Source of the DNA: Gemmataceae bacterium
Lineage (GTDB): Bacteria; Planctomycetota; Planctomycetia; Gemmatales; Gemmataceae
DNA: 64,000 bases
Assembly: GCA_022842245.1 (NCBI GenBank)
Contig: JALHPZ010000001.1
Coordinates: 64,001 to 128,000, forward strand
Direction: 5' to 3'
This document shows, in pieces, positions 26,513-36,094 of the stretch. The notes below the pieces were generated by a model. The model was not told the origin of the DNA. It made no database searches and saw only the letters and a program-made list of their open reading frames with translations. The position numbers and the translations under genes are program-made. Within the stretch, counting starts at the first letter, position 1; every line of letters begins with the position of its first letter.

Positions 26513-27403
26513 ATGACCCAGCCACGGACTCCCACGCACCGCCCCGTCCTCCCGACCGAAACGCTGGCGCATCTCGCGCCGCGGCCGGGGGAAACGTGGG
26601 TGGATTGCACCCTCGGCGGCGCCGGCCATGCCGTCGCCATCGCCGAGGCCATTGGTCCGACCGGGCGATTGATCGCGCTTGATCAGGACGAAACCATGAT
26701 CGCGATCGCGCGACCGCGACTGGCGGACTTGCCCGCCACGATCGTGAACGCGAACTTCGATCAGCTGACGGAAGTTCTGAACAACCTCGGCATCGCCGCC
26801 GTCGACGGCGTCCTCGCCGACCTCGGCTTCAGTTCGGATCAGATGGATGATCCGGCTCGCGGGTTCAGCTTCCAGCACGACGGGCCGCTCGACATGCGGC
26901 TCGATCCCGCCGCCGGTACTACGGCCGCGGACCTGGTGAACACCCTCGGCGAGGCCGCCCTCGCCGACCTGATCTTCGAGTTCGGCGAGGAGCGGCACAG
27001 CCGGAAGATCGCCCGGAAGATCGTCGAACGGCGGAAGACGAAGCCGTTCGCGACGACGGCGGACTTTGCGGACGTAGTGAAACACAGCGTGCCGTGGGGA
27101 CCTGACACCCGGCGCATTCATCCGGCGACACGGACGTTCCAGGCCCTGCGGATCGCCGTGAACGACGAACTCGGCGCGTTGGACCGCCTGCTGGCCACGC
27201 TACCGAAGGTCGTGCGGCCCGGTGGCCGCGCTGGCATCATCAGCTTCCACTCGCTGGAAGACCGCCGCGTGAAGCTTGCCTTCCGCGACCGGCCCGAGTG
27301 GGACCCGATCACGAAGAAGCCCGTGGAGGCGACCGACGCGGAGGCGGCGGCGAATCCCCGGGCCCGCAGCGCGAAGCTTCGCGTGGCGCGACGGACGGAA
27401 TAA
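26513..27403 (+). CDS. rsmH: 16S rRNA m4C1402 methyltransferase RsmH (MraW)
   Basis: This 296-residue protein uses S-adenosylmethionine to methylate N4 of C1402 in 16S rRNA. Visible motifs: HRPVLPTETL, the SAM loop WVDCTLGGAGHAVAI, LIALDQDE, GVLADLGFSSDQMD, RGFSFQHDGPLDMRLD, FGEERHSRKIARKIV, HPATRTFQALRIAVNDEL and IISFHSLEDR. ATG 26513 gives the family N-terminus; a TTG 24 bases upstream is in frame. In many bacteria it heads the dcw division cluster. Here the next gene is a LysM protein and no ftsL, ftsI or mur gene follows. Confidence 0.96.
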   Translation: MTQPRTPTHRPVLPTETLAHLAPRPGETWVDCTLGGAGHAVAIAEAIGPTGRLIALDQDETMIAIARPRLADLPATIVNANFDQLTEVLNNLGIAAVDGVLADLGFSSDQMDDPARGFSFQHDGPLDMRLDPAAGTTAADLVNTLGEAALADLIFEFGEERHSRKIARKIVERRKTKPFATTADFADVVKHSVPWGPDTRRIHPATRTFQALRIAVNDELGALDRLLATLPKVVRPGGRAGIISFHSLEDRRVKLAFRDRPEWDPITKKPVEATDAEAAANPRARSAKLRVARRTE

Positions 27404-27418
27404 CCCGGAGGCTCAGGG

Positions 27419-29017
27419 ATGAGCGACACGAACAAACTGAATCTGGATTCGATCCCGCTCGGCACGCCGCGGCCGGAGTTGCCGAAGCTGCCCGAACTCC
27501 CCGCGCTACCCGCGGCGAAAACCGCCCCGCCCAAGCCGGTCGATGCCAAGTCCGCACCGTCGGCTCCGCCCGCACCGGAACCGGTTGCAACGACGCCAAC
27601 CACACCTAAAACACCAAACTCACCAACACCCAATCCGCTCTGGCAGCTGTTCGAACCGAACCGCACCAAGGGCGTGATCGCCGCCGGGATCGTCAGCCTC
27701 CTCGGCGGCGCCGCGACGGTGAAATACCTCTGGCCGCCGAAGACCCCCGCGACGACGACCGCCAAGGTCGAACCCGAGACACCGGCTCCGCTGCCGGCGA
27801 TCGTCAGCCCGGTCGAGGAGCCGAAACCGCTCCCGAAGGTCGAACCGGTCACGCTCGTTCCGATCGTTCCGGCGAGCGGTACGCCTACGACGACGATCGA
27901 ATTACCCAAGATCGATCTGCCATCCCTTGCGCCGGCGTCGAGCGCGACGTCCATCGGATTGCCCAAGCTCGAGGTGCCGTCGACCCCGCCGGCACCGGTG
28001 ACGAACCCGATGTCGTCGCCGTCGATCGCTTTGCCGGACCTGGTGCGCACAAGCGGTACGGAGCCGACGAAACCGACGGAGAAACCCCTCGACATCAAAT
28101 TGCCGGAACTGGTGCCGTCCGGTGGAACGACTCCGCCGATTCCGTCCCCGGTGTCGCTCCCGTCGATCGTGACGCCGCCGGCAACGACCCCGGCAACGAC
28201 CCCGGCTCCGGCATCGCCGGCGATCCTGCCGCTGCCCGAAGTGAAGGTGGAGTTGCCCGGAGGGAAGCCGGAAGCGCCGAAGGAGATCAAGATCGATCCG
28301 CCGGCGATCGCGCCGACGCCCGTGCCGGCCGCGCCGAAGCTTCCCGAGATCGGCCTGCCGAGCCTGACGGAGACGCCGACGCCGAAGATCGAACCGGCAC
28401 CGCCGGCGTTCGAGATTAAGCCGGAAGTGAAGCCGCTCCCGGCCACGGAACTCCCGGCCATCGGCAGCGTGCCCGTGACGGCGACTCCCGCCTCGGCGGT
28501 GCGCCCGGCGCCGACGACAACCCCGACGACGGCATCGATCGCGACGACCCCGCCGCGCACCGATTACGACGTGGACCTGCACTACGTCCGCGCCGGCGAT
28601 TCCTGGGCCGCGATCAGCAAGCAGCATTTCGGCGACGAGCGCTACGCCGACGCGTTGAAGAGCTTCAATCAGAACGCCTCGCTCGCCGGCGCGCAGCGCG
28701 TCGAGGTGCCTCCGATCCACGTGCTTCGGAAGAATTATTCCGCTCTGATCGGTCGACCGGTCGAGAAGGGCGGCGATTGGGGTTCGATCACGCCGTCGAG
28801 TGCCACGGAGCCGAAGCGTTCGATCACCGGCAGCGGGTACAAGATGTACACGGTGCCGCCGGGCGGTCGGACGCTGAAGGAGATCGCCGCGGACGCGTAT
28901 GGCGACGAGGGGCGCTGGGGCATGGTCTGGGACACGAATCCGAAGCTGGTTCCGGACAAAGTCGTGCCGGAAGGGACGAAGATCTACCTGACTTCGCAGT
29001 CGAAAATCGGGGACTGA
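27419..29017 (+). CDS. Membrane-anchored Pro-rich protein with C-terminal LysM domain
   Basis: This 532-residue protein has a soluble Pro/Ala-rich N-terminus (1-75), one membrane helix at about 80-95 (GVIAAGIVSLLGGAATV), then nearly 280 residues of low-complexity Pro/Thr/Val linker. A LysM-like domain (YVRAGDSWAAISKQHFGDERY) follows at about 385-435 and a second LysM-like unit (YTVPPGGRTLKEIAADAYGD) at about 475-530. It probably spans the periplasm and touches peptidoglycan. GGAGG lies seven bases before the ATG, and it starts 15 bases after rsmH, so the two are co-transcribed. The linker is built from repeated PSIVTPPATTP-type units. Confidence 0.82.
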   Translation: MSDTNKLNLDSIPLGTPRPELPKLPELPALPAAKTAPPKPVDAKSAPSAPPAPEPVATTPTTPKTPNSPTPNPLWQLFEPNRTKGVIAAGIVSLLGGAATVKYLWPPKTPATTTAKVEPETPAPLPAIVSPVEEPKPLPKVEPVTLVPIVPASGTPTTTIELPKIDLPSLAPASSATSIGLPKLEVPSTPPAPVTNPMSSPSIALPDLVRTSGTEPTKPTEKPLDIKLPELVPSGGTTPPIPSPVSLPSIVTPPATTPATTPAPASPAILPLPEVKVELPGGKPEAPKEIKIDPPAIAPTPVPAAPKLPEIGLPSLTETPTPKIEPAPPAFEIKPEVKPLPATELPAIGSVPVTATPASAVRPAPTTTPTTASIATTPPRTDYDVDLHYVRAGDSWAAISKQHFGDERYADALKSFNQNASLAGAQRVEVPPIHVLRKNYSALIGRPVEKGGDWGSITPSSATEPKRSITGSGYKMYTVPPGGRTLKEIAADAYGDEGRWGMVWDTNPKLVPDKVVPEGTKIYLTSQSKIGD

Positions 29018-29187
29018 CCGGTCCGCGGGATTCGTGTTGACGCGGCGGAGGGCTTGCGTTAGAACCGCCCGACCCAAACGGCTCGACTGGAACCGGAACA
29101 CCACGCGGGCCAACGCTCGGCGGCAGGGGAACACGGGGAACGGACTCCCCCGACCGCCGCGCGACGAGGGCAGAGGAGGCCGATATC

Positions 29188-29889
29188 GTGAAGCGACTGA
29201 CCCTGTATTTCCTGGCCGCGGCCGGTCTGGCTTTCGCGGCGTACACCACCCGCGGGCTGAACGCGCAAGGCCCCGCGCCTGCCGCCGCCGCCGCGCCGGC
29301 CACGCGCGGCACCGTCGCTGTGTTCAACGTCGCCCGCGTCATGAAGGACTTCCAGCGCTGGCAGTTCTTCGCCGCGACCATGAACGAAGAGCGCCAGAAG
29401 CGCGGTGCCGAACTCGCCAAATTCCGTAATCAGATTCTCGAGAAGGAAGCCGCCATCCGCGGCGAGACCGTCGCCACGAAGAAGCAGCAACTCGAATCAG
29501 AAATGGTCGCCTTGCAGCGCCAGTTCGAAGACCTCGAGAAGAGCATCCGCAAGGAGATCGACGACAAGTCGGCCAAGCATCTTCAGGAATTGTTCACGCA
29601 GATCCGCACGGTCGTCGAGCGCGTCGCCGAGGTCAACGGCTTCCAGCTCGTCATGGCCTACCCGGACGCGATGACCGAAGAGGAAATGAAGTCGCCGTTG
29701 TACTACGATCTCAAGCTGCGTCCGCCGGCGGCGATGCCGTTCTACGTCTCGCCGAGCATCGACATCACGAAGGTCGTGGTGCTGACGCTGAACCAGAACT
29801 TCGCCGCGCCCGGCCCCGTCCCGGCCGTGACGCCGACCGGCGCCACGACGACCTCGGGCGTGCCGGCGACCGGAACCCCGATGAAGTGA
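29188..29889 (+). CDS. OmpH/Skp-family periplasmic chaperone
   Basis: This 233-residue protein starts at GTG with GAGGAGG eight bases ahead. A signal peptide ends near AQG; the mature part has the OmpH start GTVAVFNVARVMKDFQRWQ, a long coiled coil (about 60-145, rich in K/E/Q) and a return helix with VERVAEVNGFQLVMAYPDA. Skp-like proteins hold unfolded outer-membrane proteins. The C-terminal Pro/Thr-rich tail is extra. It sits directly ahead of lpxC, a common pairing in envelope gene clusters. Confidence 0.87.
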   Translation: MKRLTLYFLAAAGLAFAAYTTRGLNAQGPAPAAAAAPATRGTVAVFNVARVMKDFQRWQFFAATMNEERQKRGAELAKFRNQILEKEAAIRGETVATKKQQLESEMVALQRQFEDLEKSIRKEIDDKSAKHLQELFTQIRTVVERVAEVNGFQLVMAYPDAMTEEEMKSPLYYDLKLRPPAAMPFYVSPSIDITKVVVLTLNQNFAAPGPVPAVTPTGATTTSGVPATGTPMK

Positions 29890-29897
29890 TACTCGAA

Positions 29898-29923
29898 TCG
29901 GCCCGCCGGACCCGGCGGGCCGA
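29898..29923. other. Strong GC hairpin between ompH-like gene and lpxC
   Basis: Arms TCGGCCCGCCGG (29898-29909) and its exact complement (29912-29923) with two bases between. It lies nine bases after the ompH stop. With no T tract it may act as an attenuator, RNA stability element or processing site within the operon. Confidence 0.6.
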
Positions 29924-29953
29924 CGCCCTTCCGCTCCGACTCCAGGATCGACC

Positions 29954-30859
29954 GTGCGAACCGTGGCCCTCCGATTCCAGCGCACGCTGGCGCGACCCGC
30001 CGACGTGGCCGGCACCGGATTCATTTCCGGTCGGCCCATCCGCGTCCGGTTTCATCCCGCCACCGAGAACGCCGGCGTCGTCTTCGTCCGTGCCGATCGT
30101 CCCGGTGTGCCGCGCACGCCGGCCCTGGCTTCCTTCGTTTCCGATACGCGCCGCCGTACCACGCTCGGCTCCGCCACCGACGGCGTGACCCTCGTCGAAC
30201 ACGTGCTCGCCGCGCTCGCCGGTCTCCGTATCGACAACTGTGTCGTCGAACTCGACGGTCCCGAACCGCCCGGTCTCGACGGCTCCGCGGGTGAGTTCGT
30301 CCGCGCGATTCGCTCCGCCGGCATCCTTACACAGAGTGCCAATAAACCCGTCTGGAGCGTGCGGCAACCGGTGGTCGTCGCCCGCGACGGCGCCAGCGTC
30401 GCCCTGCACCCCGCCGCCGACGCGACACTCCGCATCACCTACGCGCTCGACTACGGCGCGACTTCGCCGATCCCGCGCCAGAGTGCGACCGCGCGGATCG
30501 CGCCGGAATCGTTCGACGCCGAACTCGCACACTGCCGGACTTTCCTGCTGGAAAGCGAAGCGGATTCTTTGCGCTCCCAGGGGATCGGCCGCACCGTCGA
30601 CTTTGCCGACTTGCTGGTGTTCGGCGAGCGCGGGCCGATCGGCAATACGCTCCGCCGCGCCGACGAACCGGCACGCCACAAGATTCTCGACCTCGTGGGC
30701 GATCTTGCGTTGACCGGCCTCGACCTCGCCGGCCACGTCGTCGCCTATCGATCCGGCCACGGGCTGAACGCGGATCTCGCCCGCCGGATCATCGCGCGGG
30801 AGGCGCACGCGACGGCACCCGCCGTCCTGGCGTTTCCCGCCCGACGCCGAGCCGCGTGA
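29954..30859 (+). CDS. lpxC: UDP-3-O-acyl-N-acetylglucosamine deacetylase LpxC
   Basis: This 301-residue enzyme performs the committed deacetylation step of lipid A synthesis, Zn-dependent, cytoplasmic. Family residues are present: E82-H83 in LVEHVLAALAG (base and zinc ligand), LDGPEPPGLDGSA, RTFLLESEADSLRSQG, H242 and D246 in RHKILDLVGD (zinc ligands), and H269 in SGHGLN. The N-terminal GTGFISG replaces the usual GVGLHSG, so one otherwise conserved His is absent there. GTG start at 29954. It suggests that this organism makes lipid A. Confidence 0.95.
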   Translation: MRTVALRFQRTLARPADVAGTGFISGRPIRVRFHPATENAGVVFVRADRPGVPRTPALASFVSDTRRRTTLGSATDGVTLVEHVLAALAGLRIDNCVVELDGPEPPGLDGSAGEFVRAIRSAGILTQSANKPVWSVRQPVVVARDGASVALHPAADATLRITYALDYGATSPIPRQSATARIAPESFDAELAHCRTFLLESEADSLRSQGIGRTVDFADLLVFGERGPIGNTLRRADEPARHKILDLVGDLALTGLDLAGHVVAYRSGHGLNADLARRIIAREAHATAPAVLAFPARRRAA

Positions 30860-30891
30860 GGTCGCCTGATACGATCGCCAGGGAAGGCAAC

Positions 30892-31983
30892 ATGAATCGA
30901 CTACGCATGGCCGTGATCGGCGTCGGACACCTGGGGCAGCACCACGCCCGCATCCTCGCCGGCTTACCCGACGTCGACCTCGTCGGTGTTGTCGACGCCA
31001 ATATTGATCAGGCGAAACTCGTCGCCGGTCGCCTGGACACGCGCCCGTACACGACGCACGAACCACTCCTGCACGCCGTCGATGCCGTCTCGATCGTCAC
31101 GCCGACGGTCCACCACCACGCCGTCGCGTCGGCGTTCCTCAAGGTTGGCGTTCCGGTGCTCGTCGAGAAACCGATCTGCCCGACACTCGCCGAGGCGGAC
31201 GAATTGATCGCGTTGGCGGCCAAGGCCGGTGTCCCTTTGCAGGTCGGCCACATCGAACGCTTCAACCCTGCTTTCGAAGAACTGATCCGCCGACCGATCC
31301 GGCCCAAGTTCGTCGAGGCGGAACGCCACGGACCGTTCACCGGCCGCAGCGTCGACATCGGCGCCGTACTCGATCTGATGATTCACGATATCGACCTGCT
31401 GCTTGCTTTGGACGGCACGGCCGTGAAATCCGTCGAGGCGGTCGGGGCCACCGCCTTCGGCGGCCACGAAGACATGGTGAACGCCCGACTGATCTTTGAA
31501 AGCGGTTGCATCGCGCACGTCACCGCCAGCCGCATCACCCAGCGACCCAAGCGCCGCCTGCGCATCTGGGCACCCGAGGGCTACGCCGGAATTGATTTCG
31601 TGACGCGTAAATTGGTCCTGGTCCAACAAAGCCCCGAAGTGCGACAGTACGGGCTACGGGCGGACAAGATGGATGCCGCCGCCCGGGCTCGTCTGAAAGA
31701 CGAAGTGTTCGGCCGACACCTGCAGGTGCGCTATGTGGATGGGGACCGCAAGGGAGACCAACTCACGGCCGAGTTGAGGCACTTCATCGACTGCGTGCGG
31801 ACCGGCCGCACGCCGCGCGTGACGGGCGAAGACGGTCGCGAAGCCGTCGCCGTCGCCGAGCGGATCCTCGCCAGCGTGCGCTGTCACGAATGGGAAGGCC
31901 GACCCGACGGTGCCGTCGGACCGAACCGCATGCCCCGCCCCGCAGGCTGGCTCTTCGAAGTCCCGAAGGCCGAAGCGGCGTGA
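30892..31983 (+). CDS. Gfo/Idh/MocA family NAD(P)-dependent oxidoreductase
   Basis: This 363-residue protein has the nucleotide-binding motif VIGVGHLGQHHARILAGL, VEKPICPTLAEAD with the conserved EKP, GHIERFNPAFEEL and LMIHDIDLLLAL with the catalytic-region His. The family oxidises or reduces sugars and inositols. Genes like this commonly follow lpxC in planctomycetes and some proteobacteria, where a UDP-sugar substrate for lipid A variants is suspected; that is inference. ATG 30892 is chosen because GGGAAGG precedes it; a GTG at 30856 overlaps the lpxC stop. Confidence 0.9.
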   Translation: MNRLRMAVIGVGHLGQHHARILAGLPDVDLVGVVDANIDQAKLVAGRLDTRPYTTHEPLLHAVDAVSIVTPTVHHHAVASAFLKVGVPVLVEKPICPTLAEADELIALAAKAGVPLQVGHIERFNPAFEELIRRPIRPKFVEAERHGPFTGRSVDIGAVLDLMIHDIDLLLALDGTAVKSVEAVGATAFGGHEDMVNARLIFESGCIAHVTASRITQRPKRRLRIWAPEGYAGIDFVTRKLVLVQQSPEVRQYGLRADKMDAAARARLKDEVFGRHLQVRYVDGDRKGDQLTAELRHFIDCVRTGRTPRVTGEDGREAVAVAERILASVRCHEWEGRPDGAVGPNRMPRPAGWLFEVPKAEAA

Positions 31984-31987
31984 TCCG

Positions 31988-34900
31988 TCACCGCCGCGCG
32001 TCGATTGCGCCGGCGGGCATCTTCATCGGCAGATACAACTCCGGCACGCCGGCCGCCTTGGCCGCCTCCGCGAGCGTCTTCAAACCCTCCGTCGTCAGTT
32101 TCCCGTACTCCGCAAGGATCGTCGACAACTGTTTCGCCAACTCCTCCGATAGCTCCTTCTGCGCCTTGGTGGGCGTTCCTTCTCCATCGGTCGCATTGCC
32201 GAGCAACCATGTCAGCTGCGAATAGAGCATTGCACCCCCGCGTGCGGCGAAAATATCGTAAACGATCTTCGCTTTCGGGTTGTGGAGTTTCTCCTCAATG
32301 GCCGCGAGCTTCTTGCCGAACTCCGCCTCCAACTTGAGGAGGTCCTTCGCGTCGGCCTTGTCCTTGAACAGTTCCTTCCTCAATGCCAACTGCTTCTGGA
32401 GCGCGCGGATCGCGAGCACCGTGTCCGTGAGCGATTGAATCCGGTCGCGAATCGCAAGAGCGAACGCCTCCTGTTCGGCGGCGGAATAGTTCGATTCGAG
32501 TCGCGGGTCGGGCCGCACTTCGAAAGGAACCGTCTGCACGTTCCCTCCGACCGTGAGCACAGCCGTGAACTTGCCGGGCGACACCGGGATGCCCATGCCG
32601 GGGTTGCCGGCGTCCACCTTCGCGCCGGGAATCGTGTCGGCACCGTCGTGCGTGAAGTCCCAGACGAACTTGTTCAGCCCCGCCTTCACGGTCAGCTTGC
32701 GATCCTTCTTGTCCTGACCGTCGTCGTCCGCGTCATCCTTCGCATCGGCATCCGGTTTCCCGCTCGCCTTCGCGACGGTTTTGCCGGACGCATTGCGAAT
32801 CTCCACTTTCGCTTCCTTCGGCTCCTTTGCAAACGAGTACCAGAGCACCGCGCCGCGATCCGGGTCGCGCGTCGCGCTGCCGCGGTGATGGCTGGATACG
32901 CCGCCCCCGCCACCCATCCACTTCGTCGTCGGGCGCACCGCATACAGGTGCACCGGCTTCTCCTTCAACGATTCGCTCCAGTTCCGAACGACGGTGAGAT
33001 CGTCGAGAATCCAGATCGCGCGGCCGTGGGTGCCGACGACAAGGTCGTCGTCTTTCACCTGCAGGTCATGCACGGGTACGGTCGGCAGGTTCAGGCGCAG
33101 CGGCCGCCACGTCGCCCCGCCGTCGCCCGACAGCATCACGCCGCGCTCGGTGCCGAGGTAGAGATGGCCCTTTTTCTTCGGATCCTCGCGCACGACTTTG
33201 GCATGAACGCCGGCGTCGAGACCTTCCACGATCTTGGTCCAGGTCGCTCCGTAGTTCGTTGTCTTCCAGACGTGGGGCCGATAATCGTCCATCCGGTGGT
33301 TGTCCACGACGAGGAACGCGGTGCCCGCGTCGTGCGGAGACGCTTCGATGCACGTGACGGTGCCCCAGTCGGGCAGGTCCGGCACGTTCTTTGTCACGTC
33401 GATCCAGGTCTTGCAGTCGTCGCGAGTCAGGTGCACTCGTCCGTCGTCGCTGCCCGCCCACATAACGCCCTTTTGCTTGGGTGATTCGGCGAGTGCGAAG
33501 ATCGTGCAGTACGTCTCCGCCCCGGTATTGTCGCCGGTGATCGGCCCGCCGCTCCACTGCTGCTTCTGCTTGTCGTCCCGCGTCAGATCCGGCGACACCT
33601 TCTCCCATGTCAGTCCGTTGTCGGTGGTACGGAACAGGAAGTTCCCCGCGTGGAATACCGCACCGGAATGTTTGGAAACGAGGATCGGCGCGGTCCACTG
33701 GAAGCGGTGTTTGTGCTTCGCCGGGTCGATGCCGCTCGGGTTCCACTGGTTGACGGTGATGTTGCGCGCCTGCTTCGTGCGGTGGTCGTAGCGCGTCATG
33801 ATGCCGCCGTACTCGCCGGCGTAAACGATGTTGGGGTCTTTCGGATCGCTGACGCAGTGCCCGGCTTCGCCGCCGCCGACCGAGTACCAGTCGCCGAGGC
33901 CAATGCTCCCCTTCAAGCCGTTGCTCGGCCCGCTCGCGCTTCCGAGGTCCTGCATGCAGCCCATCACACGGTACGGCACGGAGTTGTCGGCGTGCACGTG
34001 GTAGAACTGATTGATCGGTAGTGGCGGGGCGAACCAGGTCTTCCCGCCGTCGGCGCTGATGTCCACACCGCCGTCATTGGCGCAGATCATTCGGTTCGGG
34101 TTCTTCGGGTCGATCCAGAGGTCGTGAAAGTCGATGTGGTGCTGGCCGCGCACGGGCTGGAAGGACGATCCGCCGTTCACGCTCTTCTGAAGGAGGACGT
34201 TCGGGGCGAACAGGATGTCGGCGTTCGACGGGTGGACGGTCAGCGTCTGGTAATACCAGGCACGCTGGCGGAGGTTGCGGTCGTCGCTGGCGAGCCTCCA
34301 GGTTTCGCCACCGTCATCGGAACGAAACAGGCCGCCCTTTTCCGCTTCGATGAGCGCATAGACGCGGTTCGAATCCGACGGCGCAACCGCGACGCCTACC
34401 TTGCCCCACAGTCCGGGCGGAAGGCCATTCTTCTTCCCGTCCTTCGCCATCGCGTTCTTGAGGGACGTCCACGTGTCGCCGCCGTCGCGGGAAACGAACA
34501 AATCGCCGCCCGGCCCGCCGCTGGTCATCTCCCAGGGCCGTCGCCGTGCCTGCCAGAACCCGGCGAAGACCACGCGCGGATTGCTCGGGTCGATCGCCAC
34601 GTCCGAACTGCCGGTCTCGTCGTTTTTGAACAAGACCTTCGCCCAAGTCTTGCCGCCGTCGGTCGTGCGATAGACGCCGCGCTCCTGGTTCGGCCCGAAC
34701 GCGTGGCCGAGCACGGCGGCGAAGCACACGTCCGGATTCGTCGGATGCACCGCCACCGTTCCGATCTGACCGAGTTGCTTCCAGACGTGCTTCCAGGTCT
34801 TGCCGGCGTCCTCGCTCTTGAACAGGCCGGCGCCGGGCGACACGTTGCCGCGGATGTTGGCCTCGCCCGTACCGACATAGACGACGTTCGGATCGGACGG

Positions 34901-35182
34901 CGCGACGGCGATGCTGCCGATGCTGCTTGTCGGCTGGTCGTCGAAGACCGGCTTCCAGTTCAGTCCTCCATCGCTCGACTTCCAGACGCCGCCGGACGCC
35001 GTCGCCGCGTAGTAGGTGAGCGGATCGCCGGGCACGCCGCATGCGCGGCTGACACGCCCGCCGGCGTAGGGCCCGACGAGACGATACTTCAGCTCCGCGA
35101 ACTCCGGCGGCGACGGGGCATTGTCGGCAACGACAGGTTGAACGCAAACGAGGGCGCAAAGAATCGCGAGCGATCGGCGCAT
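31988..35182 (-). CDS. Large secreted BNR/sortilin (VPS10)-like beta-propeller protein
   Basis: This 1064-residue protein has a signal peptide (MRRSLAILCALVCVQPVVA). Two beta-propeller blocks carry many Asp-box/BNR repeats of the S.DGG.TW type, for example GVWKSSDGGLNWKPV, LFKSEDAGKTWKHV and LFVSRDGGDTW. The C-terminal 350 residues hold a beta-sandwich (FEVRPDPRL) and a helical region. This is the planctomycete and Bacteroidetes family often annotated as glycosyl hydrolase, but no glycosidase active site is known to me. Asp boxes suggest binding of glycans or proteins outside the cell. It ends four bases from the oxidoreductase stop (convergent). Confidence 0.88.
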   Translation of the reverse strand: MRRSLAILCALVCVQPVVADNAPSPPEFAELKYRLVGPYAGGRVSRACGVPGDPLTYYAATASGGVWKSSDGGLNWKPVFDDQPTSSIGSIAVAPSDPNVVYVGTGEANIRGNVSPGAGLFKSEDAGKTWKHVWKQLGQIGTVAVHPTNPDVCFAAVLGHAFGPNQERGVYRTTDGGKTWAKVLFKNDETGSSDVAIDPSNPRVVFAGFWQARRRPWEMTSGGPGGDLFVSRDGGDTWTSLKNAMAKDGKKNGLPPGLWGKVGVAVAPSDSNRVYALIEAEKGGLFRSDDGGETWRLASDDRNLRQRAWYYQTLTVHPSNADILFAPNVLLQKSVNGGSSFQPVRGQHHIDFHDLWIDPKNPNRMICANDGGVDISADGGKTWFAPPLPINQFYHVHADNSVPYRVMGCMQDLGSASGPSNGLKGSIGLGDWYSVGGGEAGHCVSDPKDPNIVYAGEYGGIMTRYDHRTKQARNITVNQWNPSGIDPAKHKHRFQWTAPILVSKHSGAVFHAGNFLFRTTDNGLTWEKVSPDLTRDDKQKQQWSGGPITGDNTGAETYCTIFALAESPKQKGVMWAGSDDGRVHLTRDDCKTWIDVTKNVPDLPDWGTVTCIEASPHDAGTAFLVVDNHRMDDYRPHVWKTTNYGATWTKIVEGLDAGVHAKVVREDPKKKGHLYLGTERGVMLSGDGGATWRPLRLNLPTVPVHDLQVKDDDLVVGTHGRAIWILDDLTVVRNWSESLKEKPVHLYAVRPTTKWMGGGGGVSSHHRGSATRDPDRGAVLWYSFAKEPKEAKVEIRNASGKTVAKASGKPDADAKDDADDDGQDKKDRKLTVKAGLNKFVWDFTHDGADTIPGAKVDAGNPGMGIPVSPGKFTAVLTVGGNVQTVPFEVRPDPRLESNYSAAEQEAFALAIRDRIQSLTDTVLAIRALQKQLALRKELFKDKADAKDLLKLEAEFGKKLAAIEEKLHNPKAKIVYDIFAARGGAMLYSQLTWLLGNATDGEGTPTKAQKELSEELAKQLSTILAEYGKLTTEGLKTLAEAAKAAGVPELYLPMKMPAGAIDARR

Positions 35183-35310
35183 GGCGGCAGTTCCCACGGG
35201 AATCGTGCGGCCATCTTAATTGGGGGGAATTGGCGAAGACACGACGGACGAACCGAAAGTTCCGGTTGGACGGGATTGGACGCCCGCACAACCGGAACAC
35301 GACAGTTGTG

Positions 35311-35898
35311 CTACTTCCCCGCCTTCGCGAAATACTCCTTGGATTCCTTCACGCCGGGCTTGATCGTCGCCTTGCCGGGCTTCCAGTCGGCCGGGCAGAC
35401 CTCGCCGTTCTTCTCGAAGAATTGCAGGGCGTCCAGCACGCGCAATGCTTCGTCCACGCTGCGGCCGATCGGCAGGTCGTTGATGGTGATGTGCCGGACG
35501 ACGCCGCCCTTGTCGACGAGGAACAGACCGCGCAGCGCGATCCCGCCTTCGAGCAGGACGCCGTAGTCGCAACTGATCTTTTTCGTCAGGTCCGCGACGA
35601 GCGGATACTTCAGCCCGCCGAGGCCGCCTTCGGTGCGCGGCATCTTGATCCAGGCGAGGTGGCTGAACTGGCTGTCCACCGACACGCCGATCACCTCGCA
35701 GCCGCGCTTCTGGAACTCCTCGACGCGGTCGCTGAAGGCGATGATTTCGGTCGGGCAGACGAAGGTGAAGTCGAGCGGATAGAAGAAAAGGACGACATAT
35801 TTGCCGCGGTAGTCGTTGAGTTGGATGGTTTTGAACTCTTCGTTGACGACTGCCGTGGCCGTGAAATTCGGGGCTTCCTTCTGAACGTGAACCGCCAT
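35311..35898 (-). CDS. 2-Cys peroxiredoxin (AhpC/Prx1 type)
   Basis: This 195-residue enzyme reduces H2O2 and organic peroxides. The peroxidatic Cys is C48 in [13 protein letters not shown] and the resolving Cys is in NGEVCPADW near residue 168. The YF motif near the C-terminus is present in altered form ([10 protein letters not shown]), which in this family is linked to sensitivity to over-oxidation. Cytoplasmic. It lies alone with about 130 bases on each side. Confidence 0.95.
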   Translation of the reverse strand: MAVHVQKEAPNFTATAVVNEEFKTIQLNDYRGKYVVLFFYPLDFTFVCPTEIIAFSDRVEEFQKRGCEVIGVSVDSQFSHLAWIKMPRTEGGLGGLKYPLVADLTKKISCDYGVLLEGGIALRGLFLVDKGGVVRHITINDLPIGRSVDEALRVLDALQFFEKNGEVCPADWKPGKATIKPGVKESKEYFAKAGK

Positions 35899-36094
35899 CG
35901 GTGCGAACCTCGGTGAGGGGAACGTTATCGCGGCGCCCGCCGCGACGACATGATGTTGGGATAGGATTCCGCCCCGGCCGGAGAAGGGCCAACCCCCCGA
36001 TTCCTTCCCCGGGTCCGGGCTACCCCGACGGCAGACGAAGTGTTAGAATCGTAGCCACGGATTCCGATGACTCCCCTTCGCCGCCGAGGATGGC

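Noticed and set aside
27118..28560. Gly/Ser/Val-rich 480-codon minus-strand frame
   Set aside because: It is the antisense shadow of the Pro/Thr-rich LysM protein; its low complexity mirrors that gene and it lacks a start signal.
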